From Streptomyces sp. NRRL WC-3618 (GTDB lineage Bacteria; Actinomycetota; Actinomycetes; Streptomycetales; Streptomycetaceae): 64,000 nucleotides of DNA. The notes beneath the pieces are model-generated. The model saw nothing but the letters and a program-made list of their open reading frames with translations. It was not told the origin of the DNA and made no database searches. The number at the start of each line of letters is the position of its first letter. Within the stretch, counting starts at the first letter, position 1. Below are positions 1 to 8,922 of this stretch, one piece after another. The translations under genes and the position numbers were made by a program. The stretch is taken from the NCBI RefSeq assembly GCF_001280005.1, contig NZ_LGDW01000259.1, positions 5,606 to 69,605 of the forward strand, in the 5' to 3' direction.

Positions 1-1133
1 AGGCCGGTGCGGAGCTCGCTGTCGAGGACGTCCGGCGCTGGATCGCCGAGCTGGGTTTCGAGGGCCTCGAGAAGAACATCTCCAGCCTGATCATCGCCAC
101 GTACGCGCTGCTCGACGACCGGACCTGGGTGCACCAGACGACACCCGTGCCCGCCCCCGACCTGGAGCGGATCGGGCTGGGATACGGATTGCGCGCCGTC
201 GAACTGCCCAGCGAGGAGCAGTTCGCCGCCGCTCGCACCCGAGCCGGGGCGATCTTCGGAGTCTCTGCCCAGCCCGTGCTCTTCGCTCGTAATGTCGCCT
301 CGTTGGAGTCCGAAGTGCGAGCTGTCGCCGCCGCTCACGAAGCAGCCGTCGGAGGAGTGCGACGCTCTCTCGACAAGCACGCGACGGACCTCGGCATCAC
401 CGGCCCGGATGCGGACCGGATGCGTTCCATGCGGGCCGGTGCCGACCTGATCGCCCGGCTCTCGCGTACCAGCGACGGAACTTCCCTGGTCAAGGAACTC
501 GCGGCGGTCTCGTACGACGTGACCGACCGGGAGGTGGGCGCTGCGATCAAGCAGGCACCCGAAGTGCTGGCGGCGCTCGACAACACCAACTGGCCTCTGC
601 TGAGGAGCGTACGAGGCTTCGCCGAACGAAACGACGGTGTGGGCGAGAAGGCCGATCGGCTGATCACCGCGCTCCACGACGCCGTGAACGACCACGAGTT
701 GACCAGATCCCTCGTACCGGTGCTGAGCCGGCTGCAGGACGAGTCCGTGGCGCTTGTCACGGAGGCGGCCCGGCTCGCGACCGTCGCTCAGCCGCCCGCT
801 GTGCAGCCGCCGACGCCGGGTCCGGGGGACATCAGTCTGACTCAGCACGGCCGACCGGTGGTGCCGTCCGGCCCACCGCCCCAGCTCGGCTTCGACGAGT
901 CGAAGCCGACGGCTCCTCCTGCGGCCGCTTCGGTACGTGGTCCGAGTGCGCCGCACGTCGTGGACACGACCCAGCTCACCGGCCTCGAGTCCGCGCTGAC
1001 CGACGCGATCGCCGATGTGCAGGACGAGATCCGTTCGTACGCCGCTGCGAACCCCGGTGTGCGCATCGAGATCGCCTGGCGGCCCGTGCCTACCGACGGC
1101 CAGGGCACAACGGACGAGGGAGCCGCCCGCTGA
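1..1133 (+). CDS. pglY: PglY, BREX type 2 P-loop ATPase (C-terminal part)
   Basis: This is the last 376 or so residues of a larger protein. The reading frame is open from base 3 and runs to TGA at 1131-1133, so the true start lies left of the window. No Walker motifs fall in the visible part; they would be upstream. What is seen is a helical, charged region, then a Pro-rich linker near the end, then a short helical tail. The assignment as PglY, the large ATPase of type 2 BREX, rests mainly on gene order: pglZ follows with a TGATG overlap, then brxD and brxHI. Known BREX-2 loci have exactly this order. Role: one of the core proteins that blocks phage replication, probably in a cytoplasmic complex. 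A GTG at 129 is an internal codon, not the start. Confidence 0.8.
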   Translation, partial: AGAELAVEDVRRWIAELGFEGLEKNISSLIIATYALLDDRTWVHQTTPVPAPDLERIGLGYGLRAVELPSEEQFAAARTRAGAIFGVSAQPVLFARNVASLESEVRAVAAAHEAAVGGVRRSLDKHATDLGITGPDADRMRSMRAGADLIARLSRTSDGTSLVKELAAVSYDVTDREVGAAIKQAPEVLAALDNTNWPLLRSVRGFAERNDGVGEKADRLITALHDAVNDHELTRSLVPVLSRLQDESVALVTEAARLATVAQPPAVQPPTPGPGDISLTQHGRPVVPSGPPPQLGFDESKPTAPPAAASVRGPSAPHVVDTTQLTGLESALTDAIADVQDEIRSYAAANPGVRIEIAWRPVPTDGQGTTDEGAAR

Positions 1134-3916
1134 TGTCCATCCCCCCGCCGCAGATCAACCGGCTCACGATCGAGGCACTCCTCGACACCTACGCGGCCGG
1201 TCTGCGCGACCGCCGGCTGATGCTGGTGCACGGTCGCTACCCGGACACGGCACCCGACATCTTCACCGCCAAGATCGGTGGCGAACCCCGCCGGGTCCAT
1301 GTCAGCGACCAGACATCCGTACTGGGCATCGTGGACGCCTGGCAGCAGCACCGGTCCGACCGGGCTCGCGACGCCGACGTACTCGTGGTGACCACCGGCA
1401 TCGGTGACGAGCAGCTCGGTTGGGACGTGCGCGGACACGCCGTGAAACGGCGCACCCTCACGGTCGAGAAGGCGGAGATCGTGAAGCAGCGGTTCGGCGT
1501 GCGCGAACTCGACTCCCGGCTGTACGGCGAACCGTGGCTGCTCGAGGCGCTGCTGTACGCGGAACCGCATGACGGCTGGCCGCGTTCCGGGTCGCTGCTC
1601 ACCCGGGATGCGGCGGTCAAGGCGCTGGTCGTCGCGCGCCTCGGTCTGGACCGCGTCGTCGATGGGGAGACCACCGCCGGCCTCGCCATCGACGCCGACG
1701 CCATGCTCGCCTGGTCCCGTACATCGGCCGGCCCCACTCGGTTTCTCGAACTCGACGCCGTCGAGCGGAGAAAGATCAAGGAGTGGCTCGGCGAAACGGC
1801 CGGCACCGCCGTGCCTGTCCTGATGTCACTCGTCGAAGACGGGCGAGGACAGGACGCCATGGCCCGTGGGCTGCTCGCAGCGGCGATGGCCGACCCGGCG
1901 ACCGAGCCGGACACCGTGCTCGCCGTCGGCGGGCTCTTCGGGCAGGTACGCCGGTCCGACATCCTGGCATTCAGCGATGCGGTGGCGGGCACCCTCACCC
2001 GTTGGATCGGCGAGGCACGGCACAACGAGGCCGCCAAGCAGAGGGTGTTCTCCGTCATCGACCGTGCGGACCGCCTTGCCCAGGAAGCCGGACTGACCCA
2101 GGCATTGCGAGGCAGCCGCTTTCTGCTGACCAGCTTCACCGCTCAACTGCGGGCCGTCGCGGAGGCACTGGCCGCCTCGCCCGAGCAGGCCGAAGCGGCC
2201 CTTGCCGACCTGCGGGAACATGCGTTGGCAGCCCTGAACACGGACCGTATCGCCGTTGCCGAGATGGCTGTACGCGTCGCACGCTGGCTGTCCACCGAAC
2301 AGCCCCGCGTCGAGTCCGTCGCCTCTGGGGTCCGCGGACATCTCGCCGAGTGGGGCTGGGTGGACCGGGCGTTGAACGTCCTGTGGTCGGGCGACCCGGT
2401 CGGGGACGTGGTAGCCGGTCAGGCGTACAGGACGCTTCACGACACCGCTCGTGCCCGCAGGGACACACTCGACGAGCAGTTCGCACAGCGACTCGCAGGC
2501 TGGACCCGCACCGCAGACCAGCAGAACCCGGGCGGCTGCCTGCTCGTCGAGAATGTGCTGACCGAATGCGCAGCCCGCCTGTACTCGGAGTCGACGAGTC
2601 CGCTGATTCTGCTGATCGACGGCATGAGCAGCGCGGCAGCAGTGCAGCTCGGCGAAGAGGCGGAGCGCGAGGGGTGGATCGAAGCCGTGCCCGCACCGCC
2701 TGCCGGGCAGTCGGCGCAGCGCAGCACAGCGGTTTCCATGCTGCCCTCCGTGACCAGGATCAGCCGAACCTCACTGCTCACAGGTACGGCAGACACGGGC
2801 GGGCAGTCGAAGGAGACGGCCGGATTCGCCGCGTTCTGGCAGCAACGACGGGCCGTCGGCATGCTGTTCCACAAGGCCACGATAGGCGGCCCGTCCGGCC
2901 ACCGGCTGACTGAGGAACTTGCCTCCGCCCTTGCCTCGACCGTGGTGGTCGGCGTCGTCCTCAACACCATCGACGACGCCCTGGATCACGGACAGCAGGG
3001 TGAGCGCACCCAGTGGCGGATCAACGACGTCACCTTTATGCGCGAGTTGCTGGCCGCGGCCAAGGGCTATGGGCGTCCTGTCCTGCTGGTCGCGGATCAT
3101 GGCCATGTGCTGGAACGTGGCGTGAATCCTGGACCCGCCAGGGTAAGCGGAGCGGAGTCGTCCCGCTGGCGCACCGGGAGCAGCGCCGCAGACGGGGAGA
3201 TCATCCTCTCGGGACCGCGCGTTCTGGAAGGCGGGGGCACGATCGTCGCTCCCTGGCGAGAGGACATCCGGTACACGCCGCGGAAGGCCGGCTACCACGG
3301 CGGTGCCTCGCTGGCCGAGGTGACAGTGCCTCTGCTGGTCCTGCTGCCCTCCTTGGATGTCCTGCCGAAGGGCTGGGAAGTTCTCCCGAGGGAAGAGGCG
3401 ACACCTCCGTGGTGGAGCCAGAGCCGGATGCCGGAGGAGACCTGGCCGGAGTCCGTCACGCTTCCCGCCGCCGCTCCCGTGACCAAGCCCAGGACCACCC
3501 GGAAACGGGCAGAACAGGAGGGCGAAGGCCTCTTCACCCCGGCCGAGGTCGAACGCGAGCCGTCCAGGTCCCAGCCCCCGCCGGCTCCAGCGACTCTGGG
3601 TACCCTGGTCGTGGCCGGCGACGTGTATGCCGCACAGGCCGAGTACGTCCGCAGGAAACCCGAAAGGCCTGTCGTCGCCGCCGTCATCGACGCACTTGCC
3701 GAGGCGGGCGAGACCATGTCCCCTGCAGCCCTCGCCGCAGCCATTTCCGCGAGCGACCGCGTCAGGCGCAACATGGATGGTTTCATCGCCACCTTGCAAC
3801 GGCTCCTGAACGTGGAGGGATATCCGGTGCTCGGCCTCATCGACTCGGGACACACCGTCCGGCTCGATGTCCACCTGCTGTGTACGCAGTTCCAGCTGGA
3901 GAAGAGACGGACATGA
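1133..3916 (+). CDS. pglZ: PglZ, BREX type 2 alkaline-phosphatase-fold protein
   Basis: The protein has 927 residues, the usual size for BREX-2 PglZ. Its ATG shares its A with the TGA of pglY, which implies coupled translation. The alkaline-phosphatase-superfamily core is visible in the middle: LILLIDGMSSAAA near residue 490 (first metal-binding Asp), SVTRISRTSLLTG near 545, VVLNTIDDAL near 610 and LLVADHGHVLERG near 650, the last carrying the Asp-His pair. A Pro/Glu-rich linker near residue 790 leads to a small helical C-terminal domain. PglZ is a signature protein of all BREX systems, needed for phage exclusion and host methylation. Its biochemical substrate in type 2 systems is not evident from sequence. 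The stop codon overlaps an ATGA that opens a pair of mini-ORFs before brxD. Confidence 0.93.
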   Translation: MSIPPPQINRLTIEALLDTYAAGLRDRRLMLVHGRYPDTAPDIFTAKIGGEPRRVHVSDQTSVLGIVDAWQQHRSDRARDADVLVVTTGIGDEQLGWDVRGHAVKRRTLTVEKAEIVKQRFGVRELDSRLYGEPWLLEALLYAEPHDGWPRSGSLLTRDAAVKALVVARLGLDRVVDGETTAGLAIDADAMLAWSRTSAGPTRFLELDAVERRKIKEWLGETAGTAVPVLMSLVEDGRGQDAMARGLLAAAMADPATEPDTVLAVGGLFGQVRRSDILAFSDAVAGTLTRWIGEARHNEAAKQRVFSVIDRADRLAQEAGLTQALRGSRFLLTSFTAQLRAVAEALAASPEQAEAALADLREHALAALNTDRIAVAEMAVRVARWLSTEQPRVESVASGVRGHLAEWGWVDRALNVLWSGDPVGDVVAGQAYRTLHDTARARRDTLDEQFAQRLAGWTRTADQQNPGGCLLVENVLTECAARLYSESTSPLILLIDGMSSAAAVQLGEEAEREGWIEAVPAPPAGQSAQRSTAVSMLPSVTRISRTSLLTGTADTGGQSKETAGFAAFWQQRRAVGMLFHKATIGGPSGHRLTEELASALASTVVVGVVLNTIDDALDHGQQGERTQWRINDVTFMRELLAAAKGYGRPVLLVADHGHVLERGVNPGPARVSGAESSRWRTGSSAADGEIILSGPRVLEGGGTIVAPWREDIRYTPRKAGYHGGASLAEVTVPLLVLLPSLDVLPKGWEVLPREEATPPWWSQSRMPEETWPESVTLPAAAPVTKPRTTRKRAEQEGEGLFTPAEVEREPSRSQPPPAPATLGTLVVAGDVYAAQAEYVRRKPERPVVAAVIDALAEAGETMSPAALAAAISASDRVRRNMDGFIATLQRLLNVEGYPVLGLIDSGHTVRLDVHLLCTQFQLEKRRT

Positions 3917-3961
3917 CCGTGGAAGGATGCGGAACGTGACCGTGGAAGGAAGCCGGACGTG
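3913..3961 (+). repeat. 23-bp tandem repeat forming two 8-codon mini-ORFs between pglZ and brxD
   Basis: Two near-identical 23-bp units start at 3913 (ATGACCGTGGAAGGA...) and 3936 (GTGACCGTGGAAGGA...). A third unit begins at 3959 with GTGACC, which is the brxD start. Each full unit reads as eight codons (MTVEGCGT, MTVEGSRT), and its TGA overlaps the next GTG. The pglZ stop overlaps the first ATG in the same way. GGAAGGA in each unit is a Shine-Dalgarno-like sequence. The arrangement would pass terminating ribosomes stepwise from pglZ to brxD, but whether the mini-ORFs are translated is inference. Confidence 0.6.
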
Positions 3962-5299
3962 ACCAGCGCACAGCCCTCCGTGAGTGCGGCCCGTCGCCGA
4001 GAAGTCGTCGATGCGTTGAGGCGGGGTACGGTGCCGCAGGCGGGGCTCGACCTCTTCGCCGTAGGACTCGACCGGTTCACGGCCGCACTCGATGACGACC
4101 TGGAGACGGTCAAGGACGGTGGCGCGGCCTTCCACGCCATTCGCGGCGAATACGGCTCCGGCAAAACCTTCTTCGCCCGCTGGCTGGCCGAACGCGCCAA
4201 GCGGGCGGGGCTTGCCACGGCCGAGGTACAGATTTCAGAGACCGAGACACCCCTTCACCGGCTCGAGACCGTCTACCGACGGCTCAACGAACGCCTTACC
4301 ACTGCCACCCACCAAGCCAGCGCGCTGCGAGCGATCATCGACTCATGGTTCTACTCCCTCGAGGACGAGGTCGTCGACGCGGGAGACGTGGACGAGGACG
4401 ACGCCGAGGCACTGGCAAAAGCCGTTGACGAACTGATGGAGCGACGGCTTGCTGACGTCGCACGAACCACCCCTGCATTCTCGGCGGCCCTGCGCGGCTA
4501 TCGACAGGCCGTTGCGGCAGGCGAGAATGCCACGGCTGAAGCCCTCATCGCCTGGATCGGCGGACAGAAGTCGGTGGCCTCGTCCGCCCGCCGGGCGGCC
4601 GGAGTACGCGGAGACCTCGACCATTTCGCAGCGCTCGGGTTCCTCCAAGGAATGCTCACCGTGCTGCGCGACTGCGGGCACCCCGGGCTGCTGCTCGTAC
4701 TCGACGAGACCGAAACACTCCAGCGGGTCCGTGGCGACGTACGGGAAAAGGGACTCAACGCGCTGCGACAACTTCTGGACGAGATCGACACCGGACGCTT
4801 CCCCGGACTGTTTCTCGTCATCACCGGCACACCGGCCTTCTACGACGGTCAGCAGGGCGTCCAGCGGCTGCCCCCTCTGGCCCAGCGTCTGGCCACAGAC
4901 TTCACCACCGACCCGCGCTTCGACTCGCCCCGCGCCGTACAACTGCGGCTGACAGGCTTCGACTTGGAGCGACTGGGCGAACTCGGACGCAATGTGCGCG
5001 ACCTGTTCGCGGCCGGGGCGCGACACCCCGAACGGATCGCAGAACGCGTGGATGATGCCTACCTCGGCGAACTGGCCACCGCCGTCACCGGCGGACTCGG
5101 TGGGAAGGTGGGGGTGGCGCCACGCCTGTTCCTGCGCAAACTGGTCGCCGATGTCCTGGACCGGGTCGACGAGTTCGACGACTTCGACCCCCGTCTGCAC
5201 TACGCGTTGACCGTCTCCAGCGCTGAGCTGAACGAGGTCGAGCGCAACGCCGCATCCGCCCCGGGCAATGCCGACGACATCGAACTGGAGCTGCCGTGA
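3959..5299 (+). CDS. brxD: BrxD, BREX system AAA ATP-binding protein
   Basis: This 446-residue AAA-type ATPase has Walker A at GEYGSGKTFFARW (around residue 63) and Walker B at LLLVLDETETLQ (around residue 244). FLVITGTPAFY (near 285) resembles the sensor-1 strand of ORC/AAA ATPases, and a winged-helix-sized tail follows. GTG at 3959 is chosen because GGAAGGA stands just upstream and the N-terminus then fits the family length. BrxD with BrxHI is diagnostic of type 2 BREX, and both genes follow pglZ here on the same strand. It acts in the cytoplasm, probably as an ATP-dependent partner of the BrxHI helicase; that pairing is inferred from conserved neighbourhood. Confidence 0.88.
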   Translation: MTSAQPSVSAARRREVVDALRRGTVPQAGLDLFAVGLDRFTAALDDDLETVKDGGAAFHAIRGEYGSGKTFFARWLAERAKRAGLATAEVQISETETPLHRLETVYRRLNERLTTATHQASALRAIIDSWFYSLEDEVVDAGDVDEDDAEALAKAVDELMERRLADVARTTPAFSAALRGYRQAVAAGENATAEALIAWIGGQKSVASSARRAAGVRGDLDHFAALGFLQGMLTVLRDCGHPGLLLVLDETETLQRVRGDVREKGLNALRQLLDEIDTGRFPGLFLVITGTPAFYDGQQGVQRLPPLAQRLATDFTTDPRFDSPRAVQLRLTGFDLERLGELGRNVRDLFAAGARHPERIAERVDDAYLGELATAVTGGLGGKVGVAPRLFLRKLVADVLDRVDEFDDFDPRLHYALTVSSAELNEVERNAASAPGNADDIELELP

Positions 5300-5330
5300 A
5301 CGGCACGGCAGGCTCCGGACAGGAACGGAC

Positions 5331-7457
5331 GTGAGCGGCATCGACGACCTGGACCCGGCCCTGATCCACCACATCGTCAACACCCTTGGCTGGCCGGGCC
5401 TTCGACTGCTCCAGGAGCAGGCGATCGATCCCTTGCTAGCCGGAGAGGACGCGGTTCTTCTGGCACCCACGGCGGGCGGCAAGACCGAGGCAGCCTCCTT
5501 CCCGTTGCTGTCGAGGATGACAGCGGAGCGCTGGAGCGGCACCTCCGTGCTGTACGTGTGTCCCCTCAAAGCGCTGCTCAACAACCTGCTGCCTCGCCTC
5601 GAGACATACACCGGCTGGCTCGGCCGCACGGCAGCGTTGTGGCACGGCGACATCAACGCCACCGTACGCAAGAGGATCCTCACCCAACGTCCGGACATTC
5701 TGCTCACCACTCCCGAGTCGCTGGAAGCGATGTTGGTGAGCGCGAACGTCGACCACCGCACCTTCTTCTCCGGCCTCAAGGCCATCGTCGTGGATGAGGT
5801 GCACGCCTTCGCGGGTGACGACCGAGGCTGGCACCTGCTTGCCGTACTCGAGCGCATGCAGCGAATCGTCGGCCGCCCCATCCAGCGGATCGGCCTCTCC
5901 GCAACCGTGGGAAACCCGGCCGAACTGCTGCACTGGCTGCAGGGGGCAGAGGTGGGCAAGCGTCCGGCTAGGGTGATCGCTCCGCACCTCGACGTCCGCC
6001 CGGTGAGCGGATCATCCTCCGTACCCCCCGGTGACATCCAGCTCGACTACGTCGGCTCGCTGGACAACGCGGCCACGGTGATTGCGGCCTTGCACCAGGG
6101 AGAGAAGCGACTGGTCTTCTGCGAGTCGCGGCGGCTCGTAGAAGAACTGGGGGAGAAGCTGCGGGCCAAGGGCATAACGACCTTCCTCTCGCACGCCTCG
6201 CTCTCGGTAGACGAACGGCGCCGCGCCGAGGAAGCCTTCGCCGAAGCCAGGGACTGCGTCATCGTGTCCACCAGCACCCTGGAGCTGGGCATCGACGTCG
6301 GCGACCTCGACAGGGTCATCCAGATCGATGCTCCGGCGACGGTGGCGTCCTTCCTCCAGCGCCTCGGTCGCACAGGGCGGCGCGCGGGCTCGACGCGCAA
6401 TTGTCTGTTCCTCACTCTCGACGAAAGCGGACTGCTGGCCGCTGCCGCGTTGTTGCTCCAGTGGTCACGCGGCTGGGTCGAACCGGTGGTGGCACCGCCC
6501 GAACCTCGGCACATCGTCGCCCAGCAAATCCTTGCGCTGTGCCTGCAGGAGCACCAGATCGGGGATCGGCTATGGCAGGAGTGGTGGGCGGGTCTAGGCC
6601 CGTTCGGACAATCCGCCGAGCCGATCGTGCGACACCTGGTGGACGAGGGGTACCTCGACCAGGATGGTGGGATGCTCTTCATCGGTCCTGAGGCCGAACG
6701 ACGCTTCGGACACCGGCATTTCATGAACCTCACCGCAGTGTTCACCGCGGCCCCCGAGTTCACCGTCCTGAGCGGTTTGACCGAGATCGGCCGGACCGAT
6801 CCGAGTCTGCTGACCGAGAGCATCCAAGGACCTCGCAGACTTCTGCTGGCCGGCCGCAGCTGGCAGGTCACTTACATCGACTGGAACAGGCGCCGCTGCT
6901 TCGTCGAGCCGGTCGACAGCGGTGGCAAGGCGAAATGGAGCGGCATGGGCTTCATTCGGCCCACGTCGTACGAATTGACTCGCGCCGCACGAGACGTACT
7001 GCTCGGCACGGATCCGCAGGTACAGCTGACCGGCCGGTCACGAGGCTGTCTCACCGAGGCACGGCACCGTCTCCTGGAGTACGTGCGCCCCACCGGCACG
7101 CTCATCGTGCGTGAGCCGAATGGCGACTTTCGGTGGTGGACATGGGCCGGCCACCGCGCGAACGCGACCCTGGCTGCAACGCTCGGAAACCTTGCGGACC
7201 CGGCTCAACGCATCAATGACTGCTGGATCCGCCTGAGCACGGACCTGACTCCGACGGTATGGAAGCAGACGGTGGCTGATGCCGCATCCCAGCTCTGCCT
7301 TCCCACGGTCCATGAACAGGCATTGAAGGGGCTCAAGTTCAGTACGGCCTTGCCACGCCGCCTCGCCGAAGCGACACTGGCGGCGCGGCTCGCCGATCTG
7401 GAAGGGGCCGCTGCAGTACTCAAGGAACCTGTCCGGTTCAGCACCATGGTCGGCTGA
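5331..7457 (+). CDS. brxHI: BrxHI, Lhr-like DEAD/DEAH-box helicase of BREX type 2
   Basis: This superfamily 2 helicase has about 708 residues from GTG at 5331, preceded by AGGAACGGAC. The frame is open further left to 5268, but that would overlap brxD and add unconserved-looking sequence. Motifs in order: Q-motif region LLQEQAIDPL (about 28), Walker A APTAGGKTEAA (about 44), PLKALLNNL, TTPESLEAML, DEVH box VVDEVHAFAGDD (about 152), LSATVGN (about 188), STLELGIDVGDLDRVIQ in the second RecA domain and QRLGRTGRRAG (about 343). The remaining C-terminal half is the Lhr-type extension. It unwinds or translocates on nucleic acid during phage exclusion. It is the last BREX gene, and the converging DUF3800 gene ends 23 bases beyond. 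Confidence 0.88.
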   Translation: MSGIDDLDPALIHHIVNTLGWPGLRLLQEQAIDPLLAGEDAVLLAPTAGGKTEAASFPLLSRMTAERWSGTSVLYVCPLKALLNNLLPRLETYTGWLGRTAALWHGDINATVRKRILTQRPDILLTTPESLEAMLVSANVDHRTFFSGLKAIVVDEVHAFAGDDRGWHLLAVLERMQRIVGRPIQRIGLSATVGNPAELLHWLQGAEVGKRPARVIAPHLDVRPVSGSSSVPPGDIQLDYVGSLDNAATVIAALHQGEKRLVFCESRRLVEELGEKLRAKGITTFLSHASLSVDERRRAEEAFAEARDCVIVSTSTLELGIDVGDLDRVIQIDAPATVASFLQRLGRTGRRAGSTRNCLFLTLDESGLLAAAALLLQWSRGWVEPVVAPPEPRHIVAQQILALCLQEHQIGDRLWQEWWAGLGPFGQSAEPIVRHLVDEGYLDQDGGMLFIGPEAERRFGHRHFMNLTAVFTAAPEFTVLSGLTEIGRTDPSLLTESIQGPRRLLLAGRSWQVTYIDWNRRRCFVEPVDSGGKAKWSGMGFIRPTSYELTRAARDVLLGTDPQVQLTGRSRGCLTEARHRLLEYVRPTGTLIVREPNGDFRWWTWAGHRANATLAATLGNLADPAQRINDCWIRLSTDLTPTVWKQTVADAASQLCLPTVHEQALKGLKFSTALPRRLAEATLAARLADLEGAAAVLKEPVRFSTMVG

Positions 7458-7480
7458 GCAGCGACTGCACCGCACGAGCG

Positions 7481-8419
7481 CTACATTGCGGGAGAGGCCG
7501 GTGCGGGGGCCGTGGCAGCGGTGACCAGGTCGAGAGAGGAACCCTGCCCAGGGATGCCCTCGACGGGTGCGGTCCCGGCCGTGACCGTTGGCACGAACAG
7601 CTTGCCCGCTGACTGATGTCCGCGCGCATCGGAGACGACGATCCCGCCTGTCCACTTGCCCGTGGGCGCCTGATAGCGGTGCTGGAGCTTTCCGAGGCGG
7701 GGGCAGTGCCGGTCTCGTACCTCGACGAACTCCGGGTGACAGTGGACATTGCCGGTCAGGTCACCGGCGTAGGTCACGGCGGCCGACGGAGCCAGTACGG
7801 CACTCACCAGGAGATCGGCGATCTGCAGACCCAAGTGCGTGTCACTGTGGCCGAAGAGCGGAGACTCGGGAAGGTGAGGCATCGGGTCGCCACCCTTGGC
7901 GAACTTTCTGGTCGTCACACAGTGCACGTTGCCGACGTTGTCGCTGGGGTTGCGACTGTCCAGAACGGCGACGCCGCTGCTGGACCGCTCGGCGAGATAG
8001 TGCTCGAAGTTTGCGCACAGAGCGGTCACGGAAGCCGCGTACATGGCCGCGTCGTCGTTGACGACACCGTCCTGCTTCACCCAGATACGAGCCATGACCC
8101 TGCAGTCGCGACGTTCCAGGATCGTCAGGAGATGGTCGAGGAAGCCGTGCGCCATACGCCGTTGGTTGCGGCCCTGGCGACGGAAGGACTTGCGTATCGT
8201 CTCGCCCTTGATCTCATGGTGGACGACCTGACTCAAAGCGGGCAACTTGCGCAGCTCCGGCCGGAACTGCTTCTTGAGAGCTATGAAGTCCCAGGCGAGG
8301 CCTTTGATCTGACTCTCCGGCACAGTGAATCCGCCGATCACCATGACCGGAACGGAGTCGGCCACGCCGGGGTTGAGGACCTGTCCGGTCCCGGACTCAT
8401 CGAGATAACACAGGTGCAA
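7481..8419 (-). CDS. DUF3800 family protein
   Basis: The protein opens almost at once with the DUF3800 hallmark CYLDESGTG and later shows a conserved HHEIKG, acidic residues in a VLDSRNPSDN stretch and the family's late motif HLGLQIADLLVSAV. These suggest an RNase-H-like fold; catalytic activity is unproven. I place the start at TTG 8417-8419 because AGGGGGAAGG precedes it and the protein then begins MHLCYLDESG, as is typical. The frame stays open to a TTG at 8566, giving 361 residues, but that would add a 49-residue stretch with a hairpin inside it. DUF3800 genes often sit in defence islands, and this one lies between BREX-2 and a toxin-antitoxin pair. A defence accessory role is inferred only. 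Confidence 0.8.
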   Translation of the reverse strand: MHLCYLDESGTGQVLNPGVADSVPVMVIGGFTVPESQIKGLAWDFIALKKQFRPELRKLPALSQVVHHEIKGETIRKSFRRQGRNQRRMAHGFLDHLLTILERRDCRVMARIWVKQDGVVNDDAAMYAASVTALCANFEHYLAERSSSGVAVLDSRNPSDNVGNVHCVTTRKFAKGGDPMPHLPESPLFGHSDTHLGLQIADLLVSAVLAPSAAVTYAGDLTGNVHCHPEFVEVRDRHCPRLGKLQHRYQAPTGKWTGGIVVSDARGHQSAGKLFVPTVTAGTAPVEGIPGQGSSLDLVTAATAPAPASPAM

Positions 8420-8446
8420 GACCTTCCCCCTGGGTGCACAAACAGC

Positions 8447-8481
8447 TATGGCCGACCCCAAATCCTTGGGGGACGGCCATA
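8447..8481 (-). promoter_or_regulatory. Imperfect inverted repeat in the leader of the DUF3800 gene
   Basis: TATGGCCG (8447-8454) pairs with CGGCCATA (8474-8481), and CCCCAA (8456-8461) pairs with TTGGGG (8466-8471) around a four-base loop. One and two unpaired bases separate the two stem parts. The structure lies about 28 bases upstream of the preferred TTG start. It may be an operator or an RNA hairpin controlling translation. It has no T-run, so a simple terminator is less likely. Confidence 0.45.
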
Positions 8482-8566
8482 GGAGGTTCCACGCCGAGCG
8501 GAGCTCGGTCGCAGAGTGGTGTTCGTTCTGAGGCGCAGCGTAGTGGAGTCTGCTTGTGACGAGCAA

Positions 8567-8878
8567 TCACGGTGGGGCCGGGACCGGGATGAAGAACAGT
8601 TTCGCGCCATCCTGCACGGCCACCACATGGTGAAGGCTGGCGAATCGGTGTCCCTGCGAGGGTTGATTCCGTAACCTCTGAACCCTGCTGCGTCCTGACC
8701 CAAACTCGCGATAGGGCGCGTGGCTCTCGATGAGGTGGGGCACATCCGCGTTTACGTAGCCGTCAAAGTAGCCGTGGGATCGGTCGCCCGAGACGTTTGT
8801 GCAGGTCATAGCGCTGCGGTGACTCTCCCCGGCGTACAGCCCGACTCGTCTGCCGCCACCTGCGGTTTTGCCTCGCAA
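8567..8878 (-). CDS. Possible small hypothetical protein
   Basis: This is a 103-codon frame opening with TTG, with an internal ATG at 8809. The translation includes SHGYFDGYVNADVPHLI and HHVVAVQDGAKLFFIPV, which look protein-like, but I recognise no family. Third-position GC appears lower than in neighbouring genes, so this could be a decayed gene or chance. It lies in the roughly 500-base stretch between the DUF3800 and Fic genes, where I see no other coding region. Confidence 0.2.
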   Translation of the reverse strand: MRGKTAGGGRRVGLYAGESHRSAMTCTNVSGDRSHGYFDGYVNADVPHLIESHAPYREFGSGRSRVQRLRNQPSQGHRFASLHHVVAVQDGAKLFFIPVPAPP

Positions 8879-8922
8879 TAGCGTACTTGTCGGCGCGTTC
8901 GTCGCGCTCTGCGGGCAGGGAG

